DNA of 64,000 bases from Roseiarcus sp963782255 (GCA_963782255.1 CAWAIS010000001.1:1860001-1924000); one strand, 5' to 3'; counted from the stretch's first letter, positions 1-9,444 are shown. The notes: generated from the sequence alone by a model not told the origin. Translations and numbers: made by a program.

Positions 1-2
1 CG

Positions 3-314
3 ATCCACGCGCGTTACGCCGGCCGTCGCGAAGATCCATATCTTCATCCGGCGATCGACCTCCTTTCGCCCCCGCGTCGGCGTCGCGCCGAGATTCTCGG
101 TCGCGCGATCTTGCTCGCCTATCGCTTTTCCGGCGGCGTCCCGTCCGTTCTCGCGAGCGCCAACCTCCGGATCGAAGCGGATTGCGTCCGGCTCGAAGTC
201 TCGTCGGTGGCGCGGGCGCCCGACAGCGAGGTCGTCGGCGATCGCATGCGCCTGCTCGCCGCGGCGATTGGCGTTGGGCGCAGCGAGATTGTGGTGACGG
301 ACGAACGCATGTAA
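3..314 (+). CDS. ppx: Exopolyphosphatase (Ppx/GppA family), C-terminal fragment
   Basis: The open frame runs in from the window edge and ends at TAA 312-314, so only about the last 103 residues are visible. They fit the C-terminal HD-like helical domain of Ppx/GppA phosphatases, which remove terminal phosphate from polyphosphate or pppGpp. The visible features are a HARYAGR segment, an LSPPRRRRAEILGRA helix, and the LAYRFSGGVP stretch that is typical of alphaproteobacterial members. The catalytic ASKHA N-terminal domain lies outside the window, so activity cannot be judged. An internal TTG at 111 is not the real start. Family assignment is by recalled resemblance. Confidence 0.6.
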   Translation: MHARYAGRREDPYLHPAIDLLSPPRRRRAEILGRAILLAYRFSGGVPSVLASANLRIEADCVRLEVSSVARAPDSEVVGDRMRLLAAAIGVGRSEIVVTDERM

Positions 315-377
315 ACGCCGAGCGCTGTAGCCCGGGATCGATGATCCTGTCCGGCGCGGTCGTCGACCGCTTCTTAA

Positions 378-602
378 GAGCGTGCGACCCCTTGCCGCGG
401 CTGCGGCAAGGAGTTCGAAACCCTGGTCATGTCCGGCGAGACGCCGGTCTGCCGCGCCTGCGAGAGCGCGAATCTGGAGCAGCAGCTATCGCTGATCGCC
501 TCGCCAGCCAAAGGCGGCGGGTCCGCGCCGTCGATGGAGGCGTGCGACGCCATGGGCGGGTGCGGCTGCGCTGGCATGTGTCCCGCCATGGCTGACGCCT
601 GA
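378..602 (+). pseudogene. FmdB-family zinc-ribbon protein lacking its N-terminus
   Basis: This frame encodes about 74 residues matching the FmdB/CxxC zinc-ribbon family. It has CRGCGKEFETLV, then SGETPVCRACES, then LEQQLSLIASPAKGG, and a Cys-rich tail (GGCGCAGMC). Family members normally start with MPxYxYxC just before the first CxxC. Here a TAA at 375-377 interrupts the frame and no ATG, GTG or TTG precedes the first cysteine pair; the first in-frame ATG is at 429, after that pair. The gene is therefore N-terminally broken, or a sequencing error hides the start. The two CxxC pairs are intact. Role in general: a small putative regulator or metal-binding protein, unproven. Confidence 0.55.
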
Positions 603-725
603 GCGCATCTCGGCGAGCCCAAAGCGCGCCACGAGAAAGCCACACTATTACGATGACTTAGGCGGGATTGCTCGGTGATCCGATGGAGTCCGCGACGGCG
701 CTGCTTGCGCCTTAAGGTCAAATTA

Positions 726-750
726 GGAACCACACTGACGAAAGAGAGTT
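726..750 (+). promoter_or_regulatory. Possible EcfG-like promoter upstream of the hybrid kinase
   Basis: GGAAC at 726-730 is followed after 16 nt by AGTT at 747-750. This is one mismatch from the alphaproteobacterial general-stress sigma factor consensus GGAAC-N16/17-CGTT. It lies about 90 nt upstream of the GTG start of the kinase at 839. The -10-like half is imperfect, so the call is weak. Confidence 0.25.
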
Positions 751-838
751 GGGGACTATTGAGGTTCGGGTCCGCGTCCCGGACATTAATTGAGCGCACG
801 CGACGTGGTTCGGCCTTTCTCATGACGGAGCGCCTTGT

Positions 839-3800
839 GTGACGGACGACGTCTCTGGCCTCGCGTTTCTCCAGGGTGGCGGTGAGATTGGCGCTTTGAT
901 GCGCGCCCGCCAGTGGACGTCCTCCGGTCTCGGATCCCCACGCGGCTGGCCGCAGTGTCTGCGCTCCGTGGTTGAACTCGTTCTCCAATCGAAGTTCCCG
1001 ATGTTCGTCGCGTGGGGGGAGAATCTCCTCCTTCTCTACAACGACGCGTATTCGGAAATCCTTGGGTCCAAGCATCCACGCGCCCTTGGCGCCCCCTTCT
1101 ACGACATCTGGTCCGAAATCTGGCCCGACATTAGCCCGCTGATCGATGCGGCCATGCGCGGCGAGGCGACGTACCGAGAAGACCTGCCCCTCGTCATGAA
1201 CCGCAAGGGTTTTGCCGAGCAGACATGGTTCACTTTCGGCTGTTCTCCGGTACGGGATGAAGGCGGTCACGTCGCGGGAATCTACTGCGCCGTCACTGAG
1301 ACAACTCATGAGGAAAAGCTCCGTCAGGCCCTCGCGGCGACGGGCCTGGGCGCGTTCATCTGGCACGTCGAGGAGGATGTCTGGGAAGCCGACGAGCGCA
1401 TGATGGCCTTGTTCGGTCTGCGGCCGGAAGGCGAACGGACGTTGAAGGACGCGTTGGCGACGCTCATTCACGCCGACGATCGCGACCGCTACGCGCGCGC
1501 GGTAGCGCGGGCGTGCGACCCGAACGGGCCGGGCGAGCTGCGTGAAGACATCCGCATTCTCCTGCCCGGCGGCGACGTCCGCTGGATCGCCATCAACGGC
1601 CAGACCGCCTTTGCCGGCGAGCCGCGGCGTGCGTCGAGCGTCGCCGGAACGGCGATCGACGTCACCCAGCGCAAGCTTGCGGAAGAGGCCTTGCGCGACG
1701 GCGAGCAGCGGCTCGAGCAGGAGCTTGCCGACGCCCGCACGCTTCAAGCGGTGAGCACGCGGCTCATCCACGAACAGAGGCCCGACGCGCTCTACGACGA
1801 CATGCTCGACGCCGCGATCCAGCTTATGCGGTCCGACGCGGCGACCATTCAGGTCCACGACGCGGAACAGAACGCACTGAGGTTGCGGGCGACCAAGAAC
1901 TTATCGCCGCAAGCACTGGCGTATGAGGCGGTCGTGACGGCGGAGTCGCCCGCCGCGTCCGGTCAGGCGCTCAAGGCTCAAACTCGCGTCGCTATCGAAG
2001 ACGTCGAGACGTGCGCACCTTTGTCCGGAAGCCGGGAACTCGGCGACTACCGGCGCGAGGGGCTGCGCGCGGTCCAGGCGACGCCGCTCTTTTCCAGGTC
2101 CGGCCGGCTTCTCGGGATGATGTCGACCTGTCGCCGCGCGCCGCATCATTATTCCAAGCGGGAGTTCCGGTTCTTCGACGTGCTCGCGCGTCAGGCTGCG
2201 GACCTCATCGAAAGGCTTGAGGCCGAGGCGGCGCTGAAGAACAGCGAAGAGCAGCTCCGTCTGGCGACCGACGCCGCCGACGTCGGGCTGTGGGATGTCG
2301 ACCATGTGACGGATACGCTGTTTTGGCCTCCGCGGGTCAAGGCCATGTTCGGCATCTCGCCGAACGTGCCCGTCTCGATGGCGGACTTTTACGCGGGCCT
2401 CCATCCCGACGATCGCGAATTCGTCAGCGCCGAATATGCGGCGGCGGCGAATCCGGCGATCCGATCCGTCTATGACGTCGAGTACCGCACCGTCGGCAAG
2501 GAGGACGGAATCATCCGCTGGGTCGCAGCGAAGGGACGGGGCGTCTTCGACGATGAAGGTCGATGCATTCGCGTGATCGGGACCGCGATCGACATCACTG
2601 AGCGGAGGTCGGCCCAGGAGCAGTTGCGCGAGCTCAATGAGACGCTCGAACAGCGCGTTGCGACCGCTGTCGCCGAGCGCAACATCCTGGCCGACATTGT
2701 CGAAGGCACTGACGCCTTCGTGCAGATCGCCGACCTCGACTACAGGCTCCTCGCGATCAACAAGGCGGCGGCGGACGCGTTCGAATTGACTCTCGGCGTT
2801 CGCCCGGCCGTCGGCGAGAGCCTGCTCAATCTGCTCGCGGGTCAGCCCGAACAGCTGGCGCGGGTGAAGCGCGTCTGGGGCCGCGCGCTCGCGGGCGAGG
2901 AGTTCACGGAAATCGTCGAGGTCGGCTCGCCGTCGCCCGAGCAGCGCTTCTACGAGATGAAATTCAACGTCCTGCGCGACCACAACGGCAAGACCATCGG
3001 CGCCTATCAGTTCGCCCATGACGTGACGGAGGGGCTGAGAAACGAGGCGCGTCTCCGGGAGGCGGACGCCGTGCTTCGGCACGCGCAGAAGATGGAGGCC
3101 GTCGGTCAGCTGACCGGCGGCGTCGCGCATGATTTCAATAATCTGCTCATGGCGGTCTCCGCCGGGCTCCGGTTGATGGAGCAGCCTCTGGACGAGGTCA
3201 AGCGCGAGCGCGCGCTGGCCGGCATGCGCAGAGCCGTCGAACGCGGCGCAAGCCTGACCCGCCAATTGCTGGCCTTCTCGCGCCGTCGGCCGCTCGCATC
3301 CGAGCCAATCAACCTCGCTTCCCAGGTGAGCGGCATGCGCGACTTCATCGACCGCAGCCTTGGCGGCGACGTCCAGATCATGATGGGCCTGCCGCCGGAC
3401 ATCTGGACCATCGAAGCGGATGCGGGCGAGCTCGAGCTTGCGGTGCTCAATCTCTGCGTCAATGCCCGCGACGCGATGCCGAAGGGCGGCGTGATCATGA
3501 TCGACGCGCGCAACGTGACCGAGGAGGGCGAGAGCGGCGGTCGCGAGGTTGTCGAGCTTTGCGTCGGCGACACGGGCGCAGGGATGTCCGACGAGGTCCT
3601 TGCGCGCGCCTGCGAGCCGTTCTTCACGACCAAGGAAATCGGCAAGGGCTCCGGGCTTGGGCTTGCGCAGGTTTACGCGTTCGTCACCAGTTCGGGCGGC
3701 GCGCTGGCGATCGAGAGCAAACCGGGGATGGGAACCACTGTCCGATTGAGGTTTCCCCGCTCGAACAAATCCTCGGCCCCGAGAGCCGAAAGGGATGATC

Positions 3801-4186
3801 CGCGCCCGCCGCCGCGCGGCGAAGACGAGTTGGCCGGCCACGTCCTCTTGGTCGAAGACGATCGCGAGGTCGCCATTCTTTCGCGCGAGATGCTGGAAAG
3901 CGTCGGGCTCGAGGTGACGCACGCCGCGTCGGCGGACGCCGCGCTAGGCGCGCTCGAGCACGGGCGGCGGATCGACGTCGTATTTTCGGACATCATGATG
4001 CCCGGCGGCATGAACGGGGTCGAGCTCGCGCGCGAGATCCGCCGACGCCATCCCGAGTTGCCGGTTATCCTGGCGACCGGCTACGCCGAGGGGGTCCGCG
4101 AGGCCGAAGCCGACGGATTTCTCGTGCTCACGAAGCCCTATCAGCTGGAAACGCTGTCCGATGTGCTGACGCGTCAACTGCGTTAG
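839..4186 (+). CDS. Hybrid sensor histidine kinase with PAS, GAF and receiver domains
   Basis: This 1115-residue protein starts at GTG 839. The visible order is a PAS-like domain (about 20-155), a second PAS (160-280), GAF (295-465), PAS (470-590), PAS (620-745), HisKA (753-820), HATPase_c (860-985) and a receiver domain (1000-1115). The phospho-accepting histidine is H764 in VAHDFNN, the N-box asparagine is near N875 (CVNARDAM), the G-boxes are GDTGAGMS and KGSGLGLA, and the receiver aspartate is D1051 (FSDIMMPGG). No membrane segment is visible, so it is probably a cytosolic sensor. The phosphorelay should run His to Asp within the protein and then to an unknown phosphotransferase. The signal is unknown; the GAF domain has no obvious bilin-attachment Cys. 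It stands alone, with no response regulator adjacent. Confidence 0.9.
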   Translation: MTDDVSGLAFLQGGGEIGALMRARQWTSSGLGSPRGWPQCLRSVVELVLQSKFPMFVAWGENLLLLYNDAYSEILGSKHPRALGAPFYDIWSEIWPDISPLIDAAMRGEATYREDLPLVMNRKGFAEQTWFTFGCSPVRDEGGHVAGIYCAVTETTHEEKLRQALAATGLGAFIWHVEEDVWEADERMMALFGLRPEGERTLKDALATLIHADDRDRYARAVARACDPNGPGELREDIRILLPGGDVRWIAINGQTAFAGEPRRASSVAGTAIDVTQRKLAEEALRDGEQRLEQELADARTLQAVSTRLIHEQRPDALYDDMLDAAIQLMRSDAATIQVHDAEQNALRLRATKNLSPQALAYEAVVTAESPAASGQALKAQTRVAIEDVETCAPLSGSRELGDYRREGLRAVQATPLFSRSGRLLGMMSTCRRAPHHYSKREFRFFDVLARQAADLIERLEAEAALKNSEEQLRLATDAADVGLWDVDHVTDTLFWPPRVKAMFGISPNVPVSMADFYAGLHPDDREFVSAEYAAAANPAIRSVYDVEYRTVGKEDGIIRWVAAKGRGVFDDEGRCIRVIGTAIDITERRSAQEQLRELNETLEQRVATAVAERNILADIVEGTDAFVQIADLDYRLLAINKAAADAFELTLGVRPAVGESLLNLLAGQPEQLARVKRVWGRALAGEEFTEIVEVGSPSPEQRFYEMKFNVLRDHNGKTIGAYQFAHDVTEGLRNEARLREADAVLRHAQKMEAVGQLTGGVAHDFNNLLMAVSAGLRLMEQPLDEVKRERALAGMRRAVERGASLTRQLLAFSRRRPLASEPINLASQVSGMRDFIDRSLGGDVQIMMGLPPDIWTIEADAGELELAVLNLCVNARDAMPKGGVIMIDARNVTEEGESGGREVVELCVGDTGAGMSDEVLARACEPFFTTKEIGKGSGLGLAQVYAFVTSSGGALAIESKPGMGTTVRLRFPRSNKSSAPRAERDDPRPPPRGEDELAGHVLLVEDDREVAILSREMLESVGLEVTHAASADAALGALEHGRRIDVVFSDIMMPGGMNGVELAREIRRRHPELPVILATGYAEGVREAEADGFLVLTKPYQLETLSDVLTRQLR

Positions 4187-4283
4187 AGGCGCCGGTTGGA
4201 GACCGCTCGGCGCGGTTGACAAGCAAATCTCGCGAACGTTTCAGTGGCGCGCGCCATCCTTTGGCGCGCCAGTTCCGGAAGCC

Positions 4284-6791
4284 ATGCTCGATATCGTCCT
4301 CATTCTGGCTATATTCGCGAGCCTGCTGCTCGTCGTGGCCCTGAGCCAGCCGCTCGCGGCGCGGTTGAGGCTGTCGCCGGTCGTTCTGCTCGCGGTGATC
4401 GGCGTGGCGATCGGCGGCGCCTCGACGGTTCTCTCGCACACCCCGCTCTCCGCGCGATACGGCGAGATTCCCAATCTGTTCGCCGATCTGCCGCTCGGTT
4501 CCGCGACCTTCATCTTCGTCTTCCTGCCGTTGCTCGTTTTCGAAGCGGCGTTCAAGAGCAACGTGCGGCGCATCCTCGAAGACGCGGCGCCGATCCTGAT
4601 GCTCGCGGTCGTCGCGACCGTCGTCACAGCCGCGGTGGTCGGCTTGGCGCTTTGGCCGCTCGCGGGGTTGCCGCTGGTCGTCTGCCTCCTGCTTGGAGCG
4701 GTGATCTCGACGACCGACCCGGCCGCGGTCATCGCGGTTTTCCGCGACGTCGGCGCGCCCGCCCGACTGACGCGGCTCGTCGAGGGCGAATCCCTCCTGA
4801 ACGACGCGGCGGCGATCGTGCTCTATGCGGTTCTGCTCGGGATCATCGCCTCGGGACGCACGCCGCTCCTCGGCAGCAGCGCAGCCGAATTCATCCGCTC
4901 ATTTCTCGGCGGCGCGCTTTTGGGCGTGCTCGCCGGCCGCGCTTTCGTGCAGATCGTTCCGTGGACGCGCGACGACCGGCTGGCCGAGGGGACGTTGACG
5001 GTTGCGCTCGCCTATCTCGCCTTCATCGCGGCCGAACGCCTGTTCCATGTCTCGGGCGTCGTCGCGGTGCTCGCGGCCGGCATGACCGTCGGCGCGTTCG
5101 GACGGACCCGGATCGCGCCTGACAACTGGGCGTTCCTCGCCGACCTCTGGGAGCAGATCGCATTCTGGGCGCATTCGCTCGTCTTCCTGCTGGCGTCGAT
5201 CGTGGTCCCGAGACTGCTGTTCGACGTCCGCCTGCGCGACCTGGTCCTTTTGGCCGCGCTCATCGCAGCTGCATTCGGGGCGCGCCTCGTCGTCCTCTTT
5301 CTTTTCGTGCCGGTCTTGAGCCTCGCCAGGCTGACCCAGCCGATCAGCACGGCCTACAAACTTGCGATCGCCTGGGGAGGCTTGAGAGGCGCGCTCACCT
5401 TGGTGCTCGCGCTCTCTGTCACGGAAGATCGCGGGCTGCCGGACGAGGTGCGCCGCTTCATCGCCGTGCTGGCGACCGGCCTCGTCCTGTTCACGCTCCT
5501 CGTCAACGGCATGACCTTGCGCGCGGTCATCCATTTGCTCGGGCTCGATCGCTTGTCGCCGGTCGATCAGCTCCTGCGCGACCGGGTGCTCGAACTCTCC
5601 TATGCCGACACGAGCGAGATGATCGCCAAGACCGCCCAGGATCACGATCTGCATCCGGCGGCCGTGGAGAGCGCGCTTGCGCCGTACAAGGCTTGGACGA
5701 AAGCAGCCGGGGCACGCGATACGGCGGAGGAGACCGCGCTCACTGAGCGGGAGCGGCTGACGGTCGCGCTGGTCGCGCTCGGAAACCAGGAGCGGATGCT
5801 GGTCCTCGAGATGCTGGCGCGTCGGGCGGCTTCGCCCGCCGCCGTCCAGGCGCTGATGCGCAACGCGGAGCGGCTCGTCGAGGGCGCGCGGAGCGGCGGG
5901 CGGCTCGGATATAAGCGCGTCGCCAAAGACGCGCTCGCGTTCCCGTTCTCGTTCCGGGCCGCCTATTTCGTCTATCGGCGCTTCGGCGTCCGCCGCTTTC
6001 TCGCGGATCGTCTCGGCGACCGCTTCGAGACGCTCTTGGTGACGCGCCTTCTGGTCCAGGACCTGGCCGGCGGCGCCCCCAAACGCTCACGTTTGATCTT
6101 TGGCGAGCGGATCGCCTCGATCATCGACGGCATGCTTCAAGCGCGCCTCGACAGGACGAAGTCCGCGCTCGATGCGCTGCGCCGCCAATATGTCGACTAT
6201 GCCGCGGCGCTGGAAGCGAGATTCCTGCGCCAATCCGCCTTGCGACGCGAGATGGGCCGCTACCGGGCGCTGTTCGAGGGCGGGTTGATTCCAGCCGAGG
6301 TCTACCGCGACCTCGTGGGCAGCGTCGAGGATGCGCAAGTGTCCCACGCTCCGCCGCGCTTCGACATCGGCCTCGATACGCATGTGCTCATCGCGCGCCT
6401 CCAGCTGTTTGCGAGCCTCGATCCGCAGCACCTCGAGAGCATGCAGAAACTGCTGCGGCCGCGCTTCACCGTGCCCAACGAGTTGGTCGTGCGCAAGGGC
6501 GAGCGGGGAGACGCGGTCTTCTTCATCGCCTCAGGCGCGGCCGAGGTGGTCCTTCCAGGTCGCCGCATTCCCCTGGGCAGCGGCGACGTGTTCGGCGAGA
6601 TGGCTCTGCTTACAGGCGAGCCCCGGCAGGCCGACGTGAGAGCGCTCACGTATTGCCGGCTCCTGGTGCTGCGCAAGGCCGACTTCGACCGCTTCATGCG
6701 CGACAACCGCGACGTGCGTCTCAAGATCAGTCAGATCGCCAAAACCCGCCTGTCCGCGAACAGGTCCGATGCCGCGACCGCGGCGCTGTAG
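4284..6791 (+). CDS. CPA1-type cation/proton antiporter with C-terminal cyclic-nucleotide-binding domain
   Basis: This 835-residue protein has an N-terminal half of about 12 membrane segments (residues 1-420) typical of NhaP-type Na+ or K+/H+ antiporters. Key signatures are STTDPAAVIAVFRDVG and EGESLLNDAAAIVLY, which contains the transport-site Asn-Asp pair. A long cytosolic region follows. Residues about 690-815 form a cNMP-binding beta-roll (FASLDPQHLE, GERGDAVFFIASG, GDVFGEMALLTGEPRQADVRA, the phosphate-binding cassette). Known logic: such tails gate transport by nucleotide or by protein interaction. A TTGACA at 4216-4221 lies upstream but lacks a good -10 partner. Ion specificity cannot be read from the sequence. 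Confidence 0.88.
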   Translation: MLDIVLILAIFASLLLVVALSQPLAARLRLSPVVLLAVIGVAIGGASTVLSHTPLSARYGEIPNLFADLPLGSATFIFVFLPLLVFEAAFKSNVRRILEDAAPILMLAVVATVVTAAVVGLALWPLAGLPLVVCLLLGAVISTTDPAAVIAVFRDVGAPARLTRLVEGESLLNDAAAIVLYAVLLGIIASGRTPLLGSSAAEFIRSFLGGALLGVLAGRAFVQIVPWTRDDRLAEGTLTVALAYLAFIAAERLFHVSGVVAVLAAGMTVGAFGRTRIAPDNWAFLADLWEQIAFWAHSLVFLLASIVVPRLLFDVRLRDLVLLAALIAAAFGARLVVLFLFVPVLSLARLTQPISTAYKLAIAWGGLRGALTLVLALSVTEDRGLPDEVRRFIAVLATGLVLFTLLVNGMTLRAVIHLLGLDRLSPVDQLLRDRVLELSYADTSEMIAKTAQDHDLHPAAVESALAPYKAWTKAAGARDTAEETALTERERLTVALVALGNQERMLVLEMLARRAASPAAVQALMRNAERLVEGARSGGRLGYKRVAKDALAFPFSFRAAYFVYRRFGVRRFLADRLGDRFETLLVTRLLVQDLAGGAPKRSRLIFGERIASIIDGMLQARLDRTKSALDALRRQYVDYAAALEARFLRQSALRREMGRYRALFEGGLIPAEVYRDLVGSVEDAQVSHAPPRFDIGLDTHVLIARLQLFASLDPQHLESMQKLLRPRFTVPNELVVRKGERGDAVFFIASGAAEVVLPGRRIPLGSGDVFGEMALLTGEPRQADVRALTYCRLLVLRKADFDRFMRDNRDVRLKISQIAKTRLSANRSDAATAAL

Positions 6792-6830
6792 CGCAGGCGT
6801 GCGCGCCCTCGCGCGCCGCGCCCCTCGCCT

Positions 6831-8162
6831 TTACGCGAAGGCTCGCGCCGCCGCCCTGTGTCTTGCGATCAGCGCCTCGAGGTCCACGCCCTCCGGCCTG
6901 CCGTCGATGACGCGCCAGCGGCCCGCGACCATCACGCGGTCGGCGCGGTGTGCGCCGCAGAGCGGGAGGGCGGCGATCCTGTCCTGAGCGCCGGAAAAGC
7001 GCGGCTCGTCCAGCATAAAGAGCGCAAGGTCCGCCTGCATTCCCGGCGCTATCCGGCCAATATCGTCGCGGCCGAGGAGGCGCGCCGAACCTTCGGTCGC
7101 CCAGCGGAGCGCGTCGTGCGGGCTCACGGAGGCGTGTCCGTAGCGCAGGCGTTGCAGCATCAGCGAATGACGCACCGCCTCCATCATGTTGGAGGAATCG
7201 TTCGAGGCCGCGCCGTCGACGCCGAGCCCGATCGTCACGCCTGCGGCTTCGAGCTCCTTCGTCGGGCAGATCCCGACCCCGAACGCCATATCGGCCGCGG
7301 CGAGGTGACAAACGCCAACGCCCGCCTGGCCCAGTCGCGCGATCTCGTCCTCGTTGAAATGAATGCCGTGCGCGACCCAGGTGCGCGGCGAGAGCCAGCC
7401 GGCCTCCTCCAGAAGATCGACCGAGCGCTTGCCGAATGTTTGCACCGCGTAAACGTCCTCATCCGTCGACTGGCAGAGGTGGCAATGCAGGCGGGCGTCG
7501 TGGAGTTCGGCAAGCTTGGCCGAGTCCGTCATGACCCGGATCGGCACGGCGAGCGGCGAGCAGGGCGCAAGCGCGACCCGGATCATCGCCCCTCGCCTGG
7601 GATCATGAAAGAGCCTGAGCACACGCTCGCTGTCTTCGAGAATTGTGTCCGAGTCCTGGACGATCGAGTCCGGCTGCAGGCCGCCGTCCTTTTGCGAAAT
7701 GCCCATCGACCCTCGGGTCACGGTCATGCGCATGCCCAAGGCTCGCGCCTCCTCGACCTCGATGTCGATCGCGTTCTCGAGGCCTGGCGGGAAGAGATTG
7801 TGATGGTCGGCCGCCGTAGTGCAGCCGGAGAGCATGAGCTCTACAAGCGCCATGCGGATCGCGATGCGCAGGGCCTCCGGCGTCATGCGGTCCCAGACCC
7901 GCTCCATCGCGGCCAGCCAGGGAATGAGTTCCTGGCCCTCGCCCGCGGGGTGGGCGCGCGTCAACGTCTGATAGAAGTGATGATGCGCGTTAACGAGGCC
8001 CGGCAGCACGACGTGACGAGAGGCGTCGAACGTTGCGTCGCAGCGTTCGGCCGGCGAATGGCCGCGGGCGACGCATTCGACGATCTCTGACCCGTCGACG
8101 ACAATTCCGCGCTCGGCGTTCGGGGCGAGGATAGCGAGCGGGTCCTTGATCCAGAGGCGCAT
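6831..8162 (-). CDS. 8-oxoguanine deaminase (amidohydrolase superfamily)
   Basis: This 443-residue protein belongs to the metal-dependent amidohydrolases. It has N-terminal beta-sandwich strands, the HxH zinc motif in GLVNAHHHFYQTLTRA, a central His in HCHLCQSTDED, HGIHFNEDE, and the Asp in GLGVDGAASNDSSNM. The C-terminus DRVMVAGRWRVIDG is characteristic. These blocks closely follow characterised bacterial 8-oxoguanine deaminases, which convert 8-oxoguanine to urate plus ammonia. It is divergent from a periplasmic binding protein gene at 8424, with an inverted repeat between them. That arrangement supports uptake and catabolism of an oxidised purine or related nucleobase, although substrate is inferred by similarity. 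Confidence 0.85.
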   Translation of the reverse strand: MRLWIKDPLAILAPNAERGIVVDGSEIVECVARGHSPAERCDATFDASRHVVLPGLVNAHHHFYQTLTRAHPAGEGQELIPWLAAMERVWDRMTPEALRIAIRMALVELMLSGCTTAADHHNLFPPGLENAIDIEVEEARALGMRMTVTRGSMGISQKDGGLQPDSIVQDSDTILEDSERVLRLFHDPRRGAMIRVALAPCSPLAVPIRVMTDSAKLAELHDARLHCHLCQSTDEDVYAVQTFGKRSVDLLEEAGWLSPRTWVAHGIHFNEDEIARLGQAGVGVCHLAAADMAFGVGICPTKELEAAGVTIGLGVDGAASNDSSNMMEAVRHSLMLQRLRYGHASVSPHDALRWATEGSARLLGRDDIGRIAPGMQADLALFMLDEPRFSGAQDRIAALPLCGAHRADRVMVAGRWRVIDGRPEGVDLEALIARHRAAARAFA

Positions 8163-8260
8163 GGGACATGAACTCCGATGGGACGCGGGCCGACGGACCG
8201 GCGCTGGTTAGCGGCGCCATGCGTCGGGCGCCACCCTCTTCTCGCGTTCCCTTGCATTTT

Positions 8261-8281
8261 GGATTCGACGCATGCGAATCC
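8261..8281. promoter_or_regulatory. Perfect inverted repeat, candidate operator in a divergent promoter region
   Basis: GGATTCG (8261-8267) and CGAATCC (8275-8281) form a perfect 7-bp inverted repeat around a 7-nt spacer that itself contains GCATGC. It lies midway between the 8-oxoguanine deaminase start (8162) and the binding protein start (8424). This is a natural site for a dimeric repressor controlling both. No regulator gene is adjacent, so the protein is unknown. Confidence 0.45.
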
Positions 8282-8423
8282 GGCCCCTATTGTGATGCGA
8301 CCCGTGAGACGGAGGACGAACGGGTCCCCGGCTCGCGGACGACGGCGGCGAAAAGCCGACGCGGACAAGGGAGGCAACGCATGCGTTCTGGCGCCTCCGT
8401 GGAAAAATGATGGAGGAGTCTGT

Positions 8424-9440
8424 ATGCGCGTTGCGATGATAGCCGCTTTGGCGGGTCTTGTGAGCCTGTCCGGGCCGGCCTTCGCCCTGGACAAGGTGAC
8501 GTTCGCGACCAACTGGCTCGCCGACCCGGAGGCGGGCGGCTACTACCAGGCGCTGGTCGACGGCACTTACGACAAATACGGGCTCGACGTTACGATCATG
8601 CCGGGCGGACCGACGTCCAACGGGGGCATGCTGCTCATCGCCGGCAAGATCGAGTTCTTCATGGGCGGCGACATGATCGGCGACTTCCTTAATGTTCAAA
8701 ATAACATTCCACTGATTACGGTCGCCGCCGACTTCCAGAAGAACCCGCAGTGCTTCATGTCGCACCCCGGCGTTGGCCTCGACAAATGGGAGGATCTGCC
8801 GAAGGCCAATCCGGCGTTCGTCAGCGCAGGCGCCGTCAACACGTTCTGGGCCTGGATGCGCGTCGCATACGGATTCAAGGACGAGAACATCAAGCCTTAC
8901 AATTTCAATTCGGCGCCCTTCATCGTCGACAAACACTCGATCCAGCAGGGCTACATCACCTCCGAGCCTTTCGAGGTCGAAAGGCAGGGCGGCTTCAAGC
9001 CGAATGTGTTCCTGCTCGCCGACTACGGTTACACGACCTATTCGACCCAGATCGTGACACGGCGTGAAATCGTGGAGAAGACCCCCGACCTTGTTCAGCG
9101 CTTCGTCAGCGCCTCCGCGATCGGCTGGTACCACTATCTCTACGGCGACAACGCGAAGGCGAACGCGTTGATCAAGAAGGACAACCCGGAAATGACGGAC
9201 GAGCAGATCGTCTTTTCGGTCGCCAAACTCAAGGAATACGGCATCGTCGATTCCGGCGACACGCTGACGAAGGGCATCGGCGCGATGACCGACGAGCGTT
9301 GGTCCGACTTCTACCACAAGATGATGAAAGCTGGCGTCGTGAAGGCCGGCATAGACTACAAGAAGGCCTACACGCTGCAGTTCGTCAACCATGGCGTCGG
9401 CCTCGATCTGCGGCCGAAAGATCTGCCGGAGCCGAAATGA
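8424..9440 (+). CDS. ABC transporter periplasmic substrate-binding protein (NitT/TauT, NMT1/THI5-like)
   Basis: This 338-residue secreted protein was started at ATG 8424 because a GGAGGA element sits just upstream and the signal peptide (MRVAMIAALAGLVSLSGPAFA) begins there; the frame extends further upstream without support. The mature part begins LDKVTFATNWLADPEAGGYYQ and contains GPTSNGGMLLIAGKIEF and DKHSIQQGYITSEPF. These are typical of the NMT1/THI5-like fold that binds nitrate, taurine, thiamine-precursor or pyrimidine ligands. It is probably the receptor for the ATPase and permease at 11149-12746, although two minus-strand genes separate them. Divergence from 8-oxoguanine deaminase suggests a purine-like ligand, which is inference. 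Confidence 0.82.
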   Translation: MRVAMIAALAGLVSLSGPAFALDKVTFATNWLADPEAGGYYQALVDGTYDKYGLDVTIMPGGPTSNGGMLLIAGKIEFFMGGDMIGDFLNVQNNIPLITVAADFQKNPQCFMSHPGVGLDKWEDLPKANPAFVSAGAVNTFWAWMRVAYGFKDENIKPYNFNSAPFIVDKHSIQQGYITSEPFEVERQGGFKPNVFLLADYGYTTYSTQIVTRREIVEKTPDLVQRFVSASAIGWYHYLYGDNAKANALIKKDNPEMTDEQIVFSVAKLKEYGIVDSGDTLTKGIGAMTDERWSDFYHKMMKAGVVKAGIDYKKAYTLQFVNHGVGLDLRPKDLPEPK

Positions 9441-9444
9441 GGGG

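Noticed and set aside
374..1858. Long minus-strand ORF of 494 residues
   Set aside because: It runs antisense to the FmdB-like fragment and to the sensor kinase, has low-complexity Arg-rich composition and no domain motifs. It is a shadow of GC-rich codon use.
8261..8281. tRNA T-arm
   Set aside because: The GGATTCG...CGAATCC repeat looks superficially like a T-arm, but no acceptor, D or anticodon stems fit around it.
8178..8423. N-terminal extension of the binding protein
   Set aside because: It crosses the divergent promoter region and inverted repeat, and would bury the signal peptide; ATG 8424 has a GGAGGA element.
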